Shown in pieces: positions 55,731 through 63,977 of a DNA stretch of 64,000 nucleotides. Numbering within the stretch: the stretch's first letter is position 1; every line of letters begins with the position of its first letter. The DNA comes from an uncultured Eubacteriaceae bacterium (lineage in GTDB: Bacteria; Bacillota; Clostridia; Eubacteriales; Eubacteriaceae), in NCBI GenBank assembly GCA_945867155.1, contig CAMBHL010000007.1, positions 52,497-116,496 on the forward strand. The letters run 5' to 3'. The position numbers and the translations under genes are program-made. The notes beneath the pieces are model-generated. The model searched no databases, was not told where the DNA came from, and saw nothing but the letters and a program-made list of their open reading frames with translations.

Positions 55731-57113
55731 ATGAAAAAAGGCGACTGCGTCGATTTGAAAATAGAAAACATGGTGTACCCGGGCAAAGGGGTCGGCTGGA
55801 TTCCCAACGGTGACGGCCAGATCCCGTGCAGCGTCAAGGGCGCGGTGACGGGACAGACCCTTCGGGTGCGGATTAAAAAGAAGCGCCGGGGCAAGGCTGA
55901 AGGGCAGTGCTTAGAAGTTTTGTCTGAAGCGCCCGACGCCCGGATGTCGGTGTGCCCGGTGTTTGGCCGTTGCGGCGGCTGCACCTATCAGAATCTGGCG
56001 CCGGAAACCCTGCTCGAAGTCAAAGACCGCTGGGTTATGGACCTGCTTAAAGATGCGGGCATCACAGACTTCACCCACCTGCCGGCGCTCGAAAGCCCCC
56101 AGACCCTCTACTACCGCAATAAGATGGAATTTTCCTTTGGGGATGCGGAACCCGGCGGGCCGCTGACCCTGGGCTTTCACGAAAAGGGCCACTTCTACAA
56201 TATTCTCAATGCTGACGCCTGCGCCCTGGCCCATCCGGATTTCGGCAAAATCGTCTCCGGCACCCGCCGCTTTTTCGAAGGGGTGCCCTATTACCACAAG
56301 CGCAGCCATGAAGGCATCCTGCGCTACCTCGTCGTGCGCCGGGGCGAGGCCACAGGCGAGATCCTCGTGAACCTCATTACGTCGACCCAGGGGGACATCG
56401 ACGGAGCCGGCTATCTGCACATGCTGCAGAGCCTTGATTTAGAGGGCCAGCTCACGACGGTGATTCACAGCCTCGACGACAGCGTCGCTGATGTGGCCAA
56501 AGCTGAGTCCATGAAAATGCTGCTCGGGGATGGCGTCATCCACGACAGGATTTTAGACGTCGATTTTGAAATCACGCCGTTCTCTTTCCTCCAGACCAAT
56601 ACTCGGGGCGCCGAAGTGCTGTACACCGCCGTGCGAAAAGCCGTCCAGCAGGGCACAGCGGATTTTGACGCCAAGCCGGTGCTCTTCGACCTGTACTGCG
56701 GCGTCGGCACCATCGGCCAGATTTTGTCGCCCTTTGCCGAGAAAGTTGTCGGCATCGAGCTGATTTCCGAAGCCGTCGAGGCGGCCAGAGTCAACGCCGC
56801 CGTCAACGGCTTGACCAACTGCCAATTCATCGCTGGGGACGTCAAAACCGAGGTGGGTAAACTATCGGAAAAGCCGGACGTCATCGTCCTCGACCCGCCA
56901 CGGGAGGGCATCCAGCCCAAGGCCATGGGCGATGTGCTCTCCTTTGCACCGCCAGTCTTTGTCTACGTCTCCTGCAAGGCCAGCTCCCTCTCCCGAGATC
57001 TGCCTTTTTTCGTCCGCGCCGGCTATCAATTCAAAACGGTGCAGTGTGTGGATATGTTCCCCCAGACGCCGCATGTCGAGACCATAGTATTGATGTCAAG
57101 AGTCAAAGAATAA
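55731..57113 (+). CDS. 23S rRNA (uracil-5-)-methyltransferase RlmD/RumA family
   Basis: 460 residues: N-terminal TRAM domain, Fe-S cysteine set CPVFGRCGGC, SAM-binding FDLYCGVGTIG, catalytic base region and nucleophile Cys in VSCKASS, VLDPPREG. Makes m5U in 23S rRNA (or tRNA; RlmCD in Firmicutes acts on two rRNA positions). AAAGGAGAG ribosome site. The last native gene before the AT-rich island, whose first frame starts right after the TAA-TAG. Confidence 0.9.
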   Translation: MKKGDCVDLKIENMVYPGKGVGWIPNGDGQIPCSVKGAVTGQTLRVRIKKKRRGKAEGQCLEVLSEAPDARMSVCPVFGRCGGCTYQNLAPETLLEVKDRWVMDLLKDAGITDFTHLPALESPQTLYYRNKMEFSFGDAEPGGPLTLGFHEKGHFYNILNADACALAHPDFGKIVSGTRRFFEGVPYYHKRSHEGILRYLVVRRGEATGEILVNLITSTQGDIDGAGYLHMLQSLDLEGQLTTVIHSLDDSVADVAKAESMKMLLGDGVIHDRILDVDFEITPFSFLQTNTRGAEVLYTAVRKAVQQGTADFDAKPVLFDLYCGVGTIGQILSPFAEKVVGIELISEAVEAARVNAAVNGLTNCQFIAGDVKTEVGKLSEKPDVIVLDPPREGIQPKAMGDVLSFAPPVFVYVSCKASSLSRDLPFFVRAGYQFKTVQCVDMFPQTPHVETIVLMSRVKE

Positions 57114-57176
57114 TAGGCGCGAAAGCCCAGCAATACTGCGGTTTTCGGACAATCGGGCAAATTTGGCATCAGAGAT

Positions 57177-58739
57177 GTGGCTCAGGCTATCCGATACAAG
57201 GAGTGGTTGCAGAATCACCACAAAGAAACGAAAGACAGGGCTCTTGAAGTAAAAAGCTATCTTGTCTGCACGCATAAGAATGCTGCAACCGGAAGTCTTA
57301 GAGGAATAGATATCCTTACGGAAGACAATTTCTGTGATGTGATTAAGCAGGAATTAAGCGGAGAGTCTCAGTGCTCATTCCAGGATGCGTGGCTATCTTC
57401 ATCAAAAACAGAAATGCCGGATATGCTTCAGGCTATCGAAATTATGTACCGCGAAGGAAGAATTCCGTACATTTCTGATGTTAACAGGACGTGCTTGGAT
57501 AAGGTGCTCGGTTATATTGATGATGCCAGGGAGAACAACAAGAAGATTCTTATTCTTATTAATGGCGTTCCTGGAGCCGGCAAAACTGCTGTCGGACAGA
57601 GTATTGTATATGAAGAAAATAAGAACTGCGAGGCTAATGCTGTATACCTTTCTGGTAATGGGCCGCTTGTAGAAGTCCTTCAGTATCAGATCAACCAGGT
57701 TGGTAATAACGAGCACATGGGTGAAAATGCTATCCAGGGCATGAAGGAGTTTAAGTCTACCTTCTTTTATAAAGATACAAAGGTGCCAGAGCAGTCTATT
57801 CTTATTTTTGATGAAGCACAGAGAGCTTGGGACGCAGAGAAGCTGGGGAAAGGTTTTACTGAGCCGGAAGACCTATTCCGGGTCGGTGAGAGAATATTTG
57901 AAGAAAGAGACTATGCTGTTTTAATCGGCTTGTATGGTAACGGTCAGGTTATTTATACAGGAGAAGAGGCTGGCATTTCGTTGTGGGAAGATGCGCTTAA
58001 AGAGCACGACGATTGGATTGTAATCGCAGCCGAGGAGCTTGCCAATAATCTGCATGGTCTTGATGATAGAAAGATTGTCGACAATGATGTATTTCTGCCG
58101 GTTTCACTAAGAGCAGATTTTATTGACTGCAGTAAGTGGATAGAGCAGGCGATTTGCAGGAGCCATGCTACGGCGGCGCAGGCTAAGAAAGAACTAGAAG
58201 AATTACAGAATACCTCAATGCGAATTTGTGTATCCAGAGACTTTGCAAAGGTTCGGGAAAGAGCTGAGGAGATCGATAAAGATCATCCTGAATGGAAATA
58301 TGGAATGCTCATATCGAACTTTGCTGAGCAGGATGTAATTAAAAAAGCAATGCCGGGATGGGTTATTAAAGGATCCAAGTATCGACCGGCTGCAAATATG
58401 GTACAGAACGGAGAGTATGGCCCTTGGTTTGCAGAAAAATGTCGAGAGCTTGAAAAGGCCTGTTCGGTATATGGTAATCAGGGATTAGAGCTGGATTGCC
58501 CTATCGTTGTATTTGGTGGTGGCTATATCCGTCAGAATGGACAGTGGGTAGCCAGGGGCTCAAGATATGATTACGACGTAAGGTCACAGAATTATCTGGA
58601 TACGGACTCTATCGTAGAGAATAACTTTAGGGTTCTTTTGACCAGAGCCCGTAAAGAAATGATCATACTAATTCCGAGGGATTCGATGCTGGATGAGACA
58701 TATCAGTATTTTGTTGATATGGGAATGGATGAACTATAA
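57177..58739 (+). CDS. DUF2075-type AAA/helicase-like protein, probably 5'-truncated
   Basis: 520 residues. P-loop GVPGAGKT (130-137), Walker B SILIFDEAQ (207-215) and, near the C-terminus, a helicase-like motif VI NNFRVLLTRARKEM. This matches DUF2075/Schlafen-type ATPases. The frame is open back to 57117 (reading AVFGQSGKFGIRDVAQ) with a GTG at 57177 but no ribosome site, and the family's longer N-terminal nuclease-like part is missing. It is in the same frame as the upstream stop codons. I think the 5' part was lost at the island junction. A nuclease gene follows 17 nt later. Confidence 0.75.
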   Translation: MAQAIRYKEWLQNHHKETKDRALEVKSYLVCTHKNAATGSLRGIDILTEDNFCDVIKQELSGESQCSFQDAWLSSSKTEMPDMLQAIEIMYREGRIPYISDVNRTCLDKVLGYIDDARENNKKILILINGVPGAGKTAVGQSIVYEENKNCEANAVYLSGNGPLVEVLQYQINQVGNNEHMGENAIQGMKEFKSTFFYKDTKVPEQSILIFDEAQRAWDAEKLGKGFTEPEDLFRVGERIFEERDYAVLIGLYGNGQVIYTGEEAGISLWEDALKEHDDWIVIAAEELANNLHGLDDRKIVDNDVFLPVSLRADFIDCSKWIEQAICRSHATAAQAKKELEELQNTSMRICVSRDFAKVRERAEEIDKDHPEWKYGMLISNFAEQDVIKKAMPGWVIKGSKYRPAANMVQNGEYGPWFAEKCRELEKACSVYGNQGLELDCPIVVFGGGYIRQNGQWVARGSRYDYDVRSQNYLDTDSIVENNFRVLLTRARKEMIILIPRDSMLDETYQYFVDMGMDEL

Positions 58740-58756
58740 TTTGTCGGAGGAGCGAT

Positions 58757-59770
58757 ATGCAGATACATTACTTTCAGAGATACCATGAGAAAGAAAACGT
58801 TGCTACAGCGAACACCATGTTGCTGTTATCGCGCTTATATTCATACTCATCGGACAAGTTCTTTAGGTTTTTGAAATCGGAGTATTTCTCTGATTCCTTC
58901 AATCCAGAAATAATCTTCACGTTGCAGGAGAAAAGCGTTGATAGTATTCCGGACGCAACTATTACACAGGAGAGCTTTAAGATAGTGGTTGAGACCAAAA
59001 TGTCTGACTGGTTTTATGAGGATCAGCTACTCCGTCATCTGAATTCGTTCAGCGACGAGAAGTATAAGGTCATGATCACTTTGGCCCCGGAGCTCATGGA
59101 AGAAGGGAAAAAGGCTGAGTTCGAAGAAAAGCTCAAAGCCTACAATGAAAAGCAAACACATCCGGTTATTCATATAAATACAACATTTGAGGATATGGCC
59201 AACGCTATTAGTGATATCCTTGATGATAGAGATTATGAAATGCAGGACGTTTTGAGCGACTATCTTAACTATTGTTATACGGACGGACTTATTCCTGTAT
59301 CGGATTCTTGGAAATATCTGAGAATGCAGCTCGCTGGGACAACATTGAATTTCAATGTTTCTGCTGGCGTATACTATGATAAGGCAGAGCGTGGTTTTAG
59401 AGCACATGACTTCTTGGGACTTTATAAGAATAAAAGCGTGCGTGCTGTAGGAAAGGTCATTGCTCGCATTACAGCAGTTGAGACAGAAGATGGCGTGAAA
59501 TATAATCCTGAATTCGGTGATCTCACTGATGAGAGAAAAGAGACCATTGCAAAGGCAATGGCGGACGGCGACTCTCATGGTTATGATTTAAGGAGTATTG
59601 AGCATAGGTACTTCTTTGTTGATAAGTTCTATGAGACGGACTTTAAGAAGATAACACCGAGGGCGCCAATGGGAACCAGAATATTTGATTTGACTCAGGT
59701 GCTGGGAACAGAAGACATCCCAGAAACAGAAGAACTGGCTCGTCGATTGACGGAAGAGACCTGGACTTAA
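58757..59770 (+). CDS. PD-(D/E)XK nuclease-like protein
   Basis: 337 residues. Residues 50-95 hold the fold signature: Glu50/51 region, P65-D66 (SIPDATIT), E79-T-K81 (KIVVETKMSDW) and Gln90 in EDQLLRHL, the ordering of PD-(D/E)XK endonucleases. The rest is an unrecognised 240-residue domain. GGAGGAG ribosome site. Paired with the ATPase and two small genes; the group looks like a defence or DNA-targeting cassette. Confidence 0.75.
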   Translation: MQIHYFQRYHEKENVATANTMLLLSRLYSYSSDKFFRFLKSEYFSDSFNPEIIFTLQEKSVDSIPDATITQESFKIVVETKMSDWFYEDQLLRHLNSFSDEKYKVMITLAPELMEEGKKAEFEEKLKAYNEKQTHPVIHINTTFEDMANAISDILDDRDYEMQDVLSDYLNYCYTDGLIPVSDSWKYLRMQLAGTTLNFNVSAGVYYDKAERGFRAHDFLGLYKNKSVRAVGKVIARITAVETEDGVKYNPEFGDLTDERKETIAKAMADGDSHGYDLRSIEHRYFFVDKFYETDFKKITPRAPMGTRIFDLTQVLGTEDIPETEELARRLTEETWT

Positions 59771-59801
59771 TAAGAAAATGCTGTGATTTGGAGGAGATAA
59801 T

Positions 59802-60232
59802 ATGCCTGATATTAATCGAATAGTGATAAAAGGCTCGTCAGGCTATTGTTGTGTTGATGAGGCTTTTAATGACAAGGTCACAATCACAGAAGATTCAATT
59901 TCATATGAATACATTCCGTATGTGGAGTCTGAGATAACCCTAAGAGGAAATGGAGTTATAAAACAAGCAGCCCGATCTTTAAGGTGAAGTATTCCGAAAT
60001 AGCTAAGAAGGTTGAAGAAGCAATACAAAGGAACATCGAAGAGTTTTGTACAGATATAGGTGGTATTGAGTTTAATATCACGTACTCTGACAAGACGAAG
60101 TTTAAAGAAACATACTGGGTTCCGGGCGATGAGTTCAAAGAGCTGTTTTCTGTAATAAAATCCATTGTGCCTGAAACGGAGTATACGCCAGCGGTATTGC
60201 TGACATCTGATGATTATGACGAGGAGGAATGA
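59802..60232 (+). pseudogene. Unknown ~143-residue protein, broken by a -1 frameshift
   Basis: GGAGGAG precedes the ATG. The first frame encodes MPDINRIVIKGSSGYCCVDE through PYVESEI, then hits a stop near 59987. A second frame from about 59936 reads NPKRKWSYKTSSPIFKVKYS and runs to 60232 (ending TSDDYDEEE). One base added near 59936 joins them into a single smooth protein of about 143 residues. So it is a frameshift (or sequencing error). No domain recognised. Confidence 0.75.
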
Positions 60233-60236
60233 TTTC

Positions 60237-60584
60237 TTGATAGCTCAGAAGAATAGACATTATATAGAAATGCTTTTGAGGGGAGACAACTCATACGAGT
60301 TTAAGCCTGAAATAGAGAATATCACTGAACTGCAAGAGTTCATCAAGGGGCTGTTTGAAATAACTGATGAATTCAATATTAAAGAAAAACAGCCGAGTAA
60401 GGACAAATTAAAAGAGCACCTTACAGAAGTAAAGGATTACGTGGTCGATAACGTAGGCCAAAATTCAAAGCTGGTTGAAGATATAGATATTGAGATTAGA
60501 AACCAAAGTGCCGATATAGCTACGCATACCAGCTTCTATGATGATTTGCTTAAGCTTAGAGCGGCAATTACGCAAGTTGAGTAG
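60237..60584 (+). CDS. Unknown acidic helical protein of the ATPase-nuclease group
   Basis: 115 residues from TTG at 60237, which has GAGGAGG 9 nt upstream inside the preceding gene. An earlier in-frame ATG (60210) overlaps that gene and lacks a site. Almost wholly helical, many E/K/D, with DVKDYVVDNVGQ-like amphipathic stretches; could be coiled coil. Not recognised. Ends the cassette. Confidence 0.6.
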   Translation: MIAQKNRHYIEMLLRGDNSYEFKPEIENITELQEFIKGLFEITDEFNIKEKQPSKDKLKEHLTEVKDYVVDNVGQNSKLVEDIDIEIRNQSADIATHTSFYDDLLKLRAAITQVE

Positions 60585-60752
60585 GTGGGTGCAAAAATGG
60601 AGCAATCGTTAAAGGGTACGTGGACCAGTTTCTGCGTAAGCCCGCGTATATATAGTAGACTTCTAGTACTATCGGGCCATGTTGAGACAGTGGCTCTGCT
60701 AACAAGAACAAATTGAAAGAGGGCTGGAAAAGCCCGTGTTTAAGCCATTTCT

Positions 60753-60795
60753 GCGGCATCCGTCTTTCTGAGAAGAGAGGCGGGTGCCGCTTTTT
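60753..60795 (+). terminator. Strong terminator after the ATPase-nuclease cassette
   Basis: GCGGCATCCG pairs with CGGGTGCCGC (one G-T), long loop, then TTTTT. Confidence 0.85.
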
Positions 60796-60824
60796 CTGTC
60801 CGGGAAAATGAGGATATTGCTCTG

Positions 60825-60906
60825 GCGAGACTGTGGTTTTGCTATTTTTTGGGGGGTCGAGACTATTGGAAGGCTATTTTCCGGAAGTTGAGACTGTGGG
60901 AACGCA
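60825..60906. repeat. Three degenerate 31-bp tandem repeats
   Basis: Units begin at 60825 (GCGAGACTGTGGTTTTGCT), 60857 (TCGAGACTATTGGAAGGCT) and 60888 (TTGAGACTGTGGGAACGC). Spacings are 32 and 31 bp. A fourth copy is at 60682 (TTGAGACAGTGGCTCTGCT). Core GAGACTGTGG. Purpose unknown. Confidence 0.7.
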
Positions 60907-60960
60907 ATATGAGCGGGAATAGAAAAGGAAGGATAGGGAGCTGTATAAGAAATGGGGTAA

Positions 60961-61188
60961 TGTATTAAAGAAATTGTCAGAGTTAGATCTCATGAAATAG
61001 AGGATTTATCAAGACGCTACGGAATGAAGGTCTGGCAGTCCTATCTGGAAAACAATAAAAGTGGGGCAAGGAGAATGTATTGGGTTTATGAAGCAGATCG
61101 TCAGGAGATAACGATCATTGGTCTTGAACCTCATCCTGAGAATACTAAAAATGGAGCATATGACAGGATAAAACTGTCAGGACTGTAA
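60961..61188 (+). pseudogene. RelE/HigB-like toxin remnant
   Basis: Open from TGT at 60961 without a start codon; the first ATG (61024) would give only 54 residues. Reads KEIVRVRSHEIEDLSRRYGM, then ARRMYWVYEADRQEITIIGL and PHPENTKNGAYDRIKL, a pattern like type II toxin beta-strands. No antitoxin next to it. Probably a decayed toxin gene. Confidence 0.6.
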
Positions 61189-61202
61189 CATTTAAATTGT
61201 GT

Positions 61203-61272
61203 AACAACTTTTGCGATAGAAGCAAAAAGTTGTTTAATTGCGAGCACTGACCGATATAGCCGGTGCTTTTTT
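61203..61272 (+). terminator. Two successive terminators after the toxin remnant
   Basis: AACAACTTTTGC/GCAAAAAGTTGTT (61203-61234), then AGCACTG/CGGTGCT followed by TTTTTT (61243-61272). Confidence 0.75.
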
Positions 61273-61387
61273 CATGCCATTCAGGACGTCTATTATGTTG
61301 GGAGAAAGAATGCGGTCAATTAGACGGAAAGGCCATGGACAACTTTGTAGATATTGTCTATTGATGGTGACAGAAGTGGCGATGTGA

Positions 61388-61984
61388 TTATCTCTCTATC
61401 CCAGCATTAATAAATCTGCCAAGGATCTGCTGGTACCGGTACCATCGTTCATTTTTCTCCCAGCTAAGGCTCCTGTTTACAGCGAAAGATCCGTTAAGGA
61501 TGAACTTAAAAAGCATCTCGGCTTCATCTGCGGCGAGGCCGGTATGCGCCATAAGATCCGGGACAACTTTATCATGCTCATGAGCGGCAATCCTCTGGAT
61601 GATATGGTCGCTGACAGATACGTCCATAAACAAGTGATGATATTTATCAGAATCAGCGATCCGCTGGCAGGCGGGCAGGACGGTTTCATTCTTACTGAGC
61701 ACATCTGACCTGCCGCTGCGGATAATATCGAGTACATCAACAACCGTTCCGGAGCCGCTCTCTGAAAAGAGGAGGGCGTCATCGATGACACTGTCCAGTA
61801 CTTCATCCAGGCTGTCAAAATGCAGGTAAAAGGTAGAACGGGCAATCTCAGCCTGCCTGCAGACCATGGTGACATTGATCTTGTCATAGGCGGTCTCTTT
61901 ATTCAGTTCTAGAAGCGCGTCTTTGATGACCATCTGTGTGTATAACGTTCTTCGGTCAGTCTTTTTCTGATTTGGTGACTTCAT
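61388..61984 (-). CDS. TetR-family transcriptional regulator
   Basis: 198 residues. N-terminal helix-turn-helix: INVTMVCRQAEIARSTFYLH; C-terminal ligand domain with no known match. Divergent from the sirtuin pair, and an inverted repeat lies between them, so it likely represses the pair. The start has only a weak ribosome site; a GTG two codons earlier is possible. Confidence 0.88.
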   Translation of the reverse strand: MKSPNQKKTDRRTLYTQMVIKDALLELNKETAYDKINVTMVCRQAEIARSTFYLHFDSLDEVLDSVIDDALLFSESGSGTVVDVLDIIRSGRSDVLSKNETVLPACQRIADSDKYHHLFMDVSVSDHIIQRIAAHEHDKVVPDLMAHTGLAADEAEMLFKFILNGSFAVNRSLSWEKNERWYRYQQILGRFINAGIER

Positions 61985-62036
61985 TTTATTCACCGTCTTT
62001 CTCTGATATCTGCAATCGAATATTCCCGATCATGAG

Positions 62037-62073
62037 AAACTCCTGTACAGTTTTGCGATTCTGTACGGGAGTT
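62037..62073. promoter_or_regulatory. Inverted repeat between tetR and the sirtuin genes
   Basis: AACTCCTGTACAG (62038-62050) and CTGTACGGGAGTT (62061-62073) face each other across 10 nt with one mismatch. Palindromic CTGTAC arms fit a TetR operator; as RNA it could also form a hairpin followed by TTCTTTT. Confidence 0.6.
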
Positions 62074-62200
62074 ATTCTTTTGAGAGAATGTGTTCTTCTC
62101 ATTTTTCTAAATTTAAGTATACTAGTTTATAGACAGGGCGTCAATAAACTGTTGCGAACCTTGTATCGCAGAATCAAAAAATGAGAGAGGAAAGAAAATC

Positions 62201-63184
62201 ATGACCTTTTATGAGCAGATTGTAAATGAAGTACAGATGAGCAATTATTCCAGATATTACAACGCATATGCATCCGGCAGAACTGTGGTTCCGCTGACAA
62301 AGAAAGAGCCGCTCCCTTATGAAGAGCAGATTCAGGATTTTGTTCAGAAAGTGAAGGACGCAGACTGTGTGATCGTCGGAGGGGCATCCGGCCTTTCCGC
62401 GGCAGGCGGCGGGGATTTCTATTATGAAGACAACGCCTCCTACCGGAAATATTTCGGAAAGTATGCGGAGAAATACGGATTCAAAGGTGCTTTTTCCGGT
62501 GCGTTTGCCCACTGGGATTCCCGTGAGGAGTTCTGGGGATATATGGCAACATTCCTGCATACCACCCAGCATGCGGAGGTTCGGAAGCCGTACCTGGATT
62601 TGGATGCGGTCCTCGCGGATAAAAAATTCTTTGTACTGACCACAAATCAGGACACGCAGTTCGTAAAGCTGTATCCGGAGTCGAAAGTCGCCCAGATTCA
62701 GGGCGACCATCGCTTTTTCCAGTGCTCCAGGTGCTGCACGGATGAGGTATGGGATGCCGTGAAACCGGTGCAGGAGATGATCGATGCCATGGGTGAGGGC
62801 ACGGCAGTGCCGAAGGAACTGATCCCGCGCTGCCCGCACTGCGGCGCTGAGGCGTTTCCGTGGGTCCGGGGTTATGGAAATTTCCTGACCGGTAAGAAAT
62901 ACGGAGAGGAATATCAGAAGATATCAGATTACATTCTCGCGCATAAGGACGAGAAGATTCTTTTCCTGGAACTCGGCGTCGGAAGACTCACACCGATGTT
63001 CATCCAGGAGCCGTTCTGGGCACTGGTGAACAGTTTGCCACAGACGACGTATATTTCTGTGAACAAGGATTATGCGTTCCTGCCGGAGGCAATTGAAGAC
63101 AGGGGACTGGCTATCCAGGCCGATATTGGGAAAGTGCTGGAGGATGTAAGAAGTGAAATGGAGAAGAAAGTCACAGCTGTATGA
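62201..63184 (+). CDS. Sir2-like protein, SirTM-type
   Basis: 327 residues. Rossmann NAD-binding GGASGLSAAGG near 59, TTNQDTQF near 147, catalytic-type His in QGDHRFFQCS and a zinc ribbon CSRCC...CPHC. The YYEDNASYRKYFGKYAEKYG segment resembles class M sirtuins, which make protein mono-ADP-ribosylation on lipoylated carrier proteins and are found with macrodomain genes. No macrodomain is in the window. GAGAGGAAAG ribosome site. First of two. Confidence 0.85.
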   Translation: MTFYEQIVNEVQMSNYSRYYNAYASGRTVVPLTKKEPLPYEEQIQDFVQKVKDADCVIVGGASGLSAAGGGDFYYEDNASYRKYFGKYAEKYGFKGAFSGAFAHWDSREEFWGYMATFLHTTQHAEVRKPYLDLDAVLADKKFFVLTTNQDTQFVKLYPESKVAQIQGDHRFFQCSRCCTDEVWDAVKPVQEMIDAMGEGTAVPKELIPRCPHCGAEAFPWVRGYGNFLTGKKYGEEYQKISDYILAHKDEKILFLELGVGRLTPMFIQEPFWALVNSLPQTTYISVNKDYAFLPEAIEDRGLAIQADIGKVLEDVRSEMEKKVTAV

Positions 63185-63200
63185 TCGTAGAGGATGAAAA

Positions 63201-63893
63201 ATGATGGAATATAAAGTAAACGATTATAAAGAGGCAAAAGACTGGCTAAAAAACACGGACGCCATTCTGATTACGGCGAGCAACGGGCTTTCCATCGCGG
63301 AGGGGTATCATATTTTTGCGGATAATGGGTCGTTCAGAAGGTACTTTGGGAAGTTCCGTCAGAAGTACGGCGCAGACTGCCTGATCCGCGGTGTGTTCAC
63401 GCCGATGACGGCGGCCGATCATGAGGAATATATGCAGACGGTTCATCAGTATTTAATTGACGACTACCATGGCAGTGAGGTAATGAAAAACCTGCTTTCA
63501 ATTGTCAGGAATAAACCATATTTTATCGTGACCAGTAACGGCGACGCGCATTTTCAGATGAATGGTTTTGACCGGGACAGAATCTTCGAAGTGGAAGGTA
63601 ACTTCGAAGGCCTTACGGAGGGGTCTGAGGAGTGGAACGGCCAGCGGCAGAGATTTTACGCATTCCTTCAGGAGTATTCCGGGCAGAATGCTCTGCTCTT
63701 TGAGCTTGGCATTGGGAGCCGGAACCAGCTGATCAAAGCCCCGACGATGGGAATGGCAGCGGAATATCCTTCCTGGAAGTTCATTACGATGAATATGCCG
63801 GGAGAAATCAACGTTCCGGATGCGCTGGCAGACAGGACAGTAGCCCTGACAGGTGATATCGGAGAAAACTTAAGGAATCTTTTGAATGAATGA
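63201..63893 (+). CDS. Degenerate Sir2-like partner protein
   Basis: 230 residues. Clearly a relative of the upstream gene: ITASNGLSIAEG, NGSFRRYFGKFRQKYG, VTSNGDAHFQ, FELGIGSRNQLIKAPTM. It lacks the zinc-ribbon cysteines and the QGDHR His reads VEGNFEG, so no standard sirtuin chemistry is expected. It may form a complex with the first. 16 nt after it; GAGGA ribosome site. Confidence 0.8.
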   Translation: MMEYKVNDYKEAKDWLKNTDAILITASNGLSIAEGYHIFADNGSFRRYFGKFRQKYGADCLIRGVFTPMTAADHEEYMQTVHQYLIDDYHGSEVMKNLLSIVRNKPYFIVTSNGDAHFQMNGFDRDRIFEVEGNFEGLTEGSEEWNGQRQRFYAFLQEYSGQNALLFELGIGSRNQLIKAPTMGMAAEYPSWKFITMNMPGEINVPDALADRTVALTGDIGENLRNLLNE

Positions 63894-63977
63894 GAGCCTG
63901 AACATGAGGTTACAGACTATGAAATCAAATGGACGATCCGGAAAAATCAGAAAGAATCTTGAGGAGTGGCAGAAGTC

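Larger units (their letters stand above)
60585..61387. other. Gene-poor 0.8-kb stretch of the island
   Basis: No intact gene. It holds, in order: a copy of a GAGAC repeat (60682), a strong terminator, three tandem 31-bp repeats, the RelE-like remnant and two further terminators. No tRNA, integrase or transposase end is recognised. Confidence 0.7.

Noticed and set aside
57114..57180. tRNA gene as island attachment site
   Set aside because: No tRNA-like arms at the junction; the only tRNA in the window is 40 kb away.
59984..60232. Independent 82-residue gene starting at GTG 59984
   Set aside because: No ribosome site, and the frame upstream continues the broken gene's sequence; better explained as the second half of a frameshifted gene.
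60825..60906. CRISPR array
   Set aside because: Units are degenerate, contiguous with no unique spacers, and no cas genes are present.
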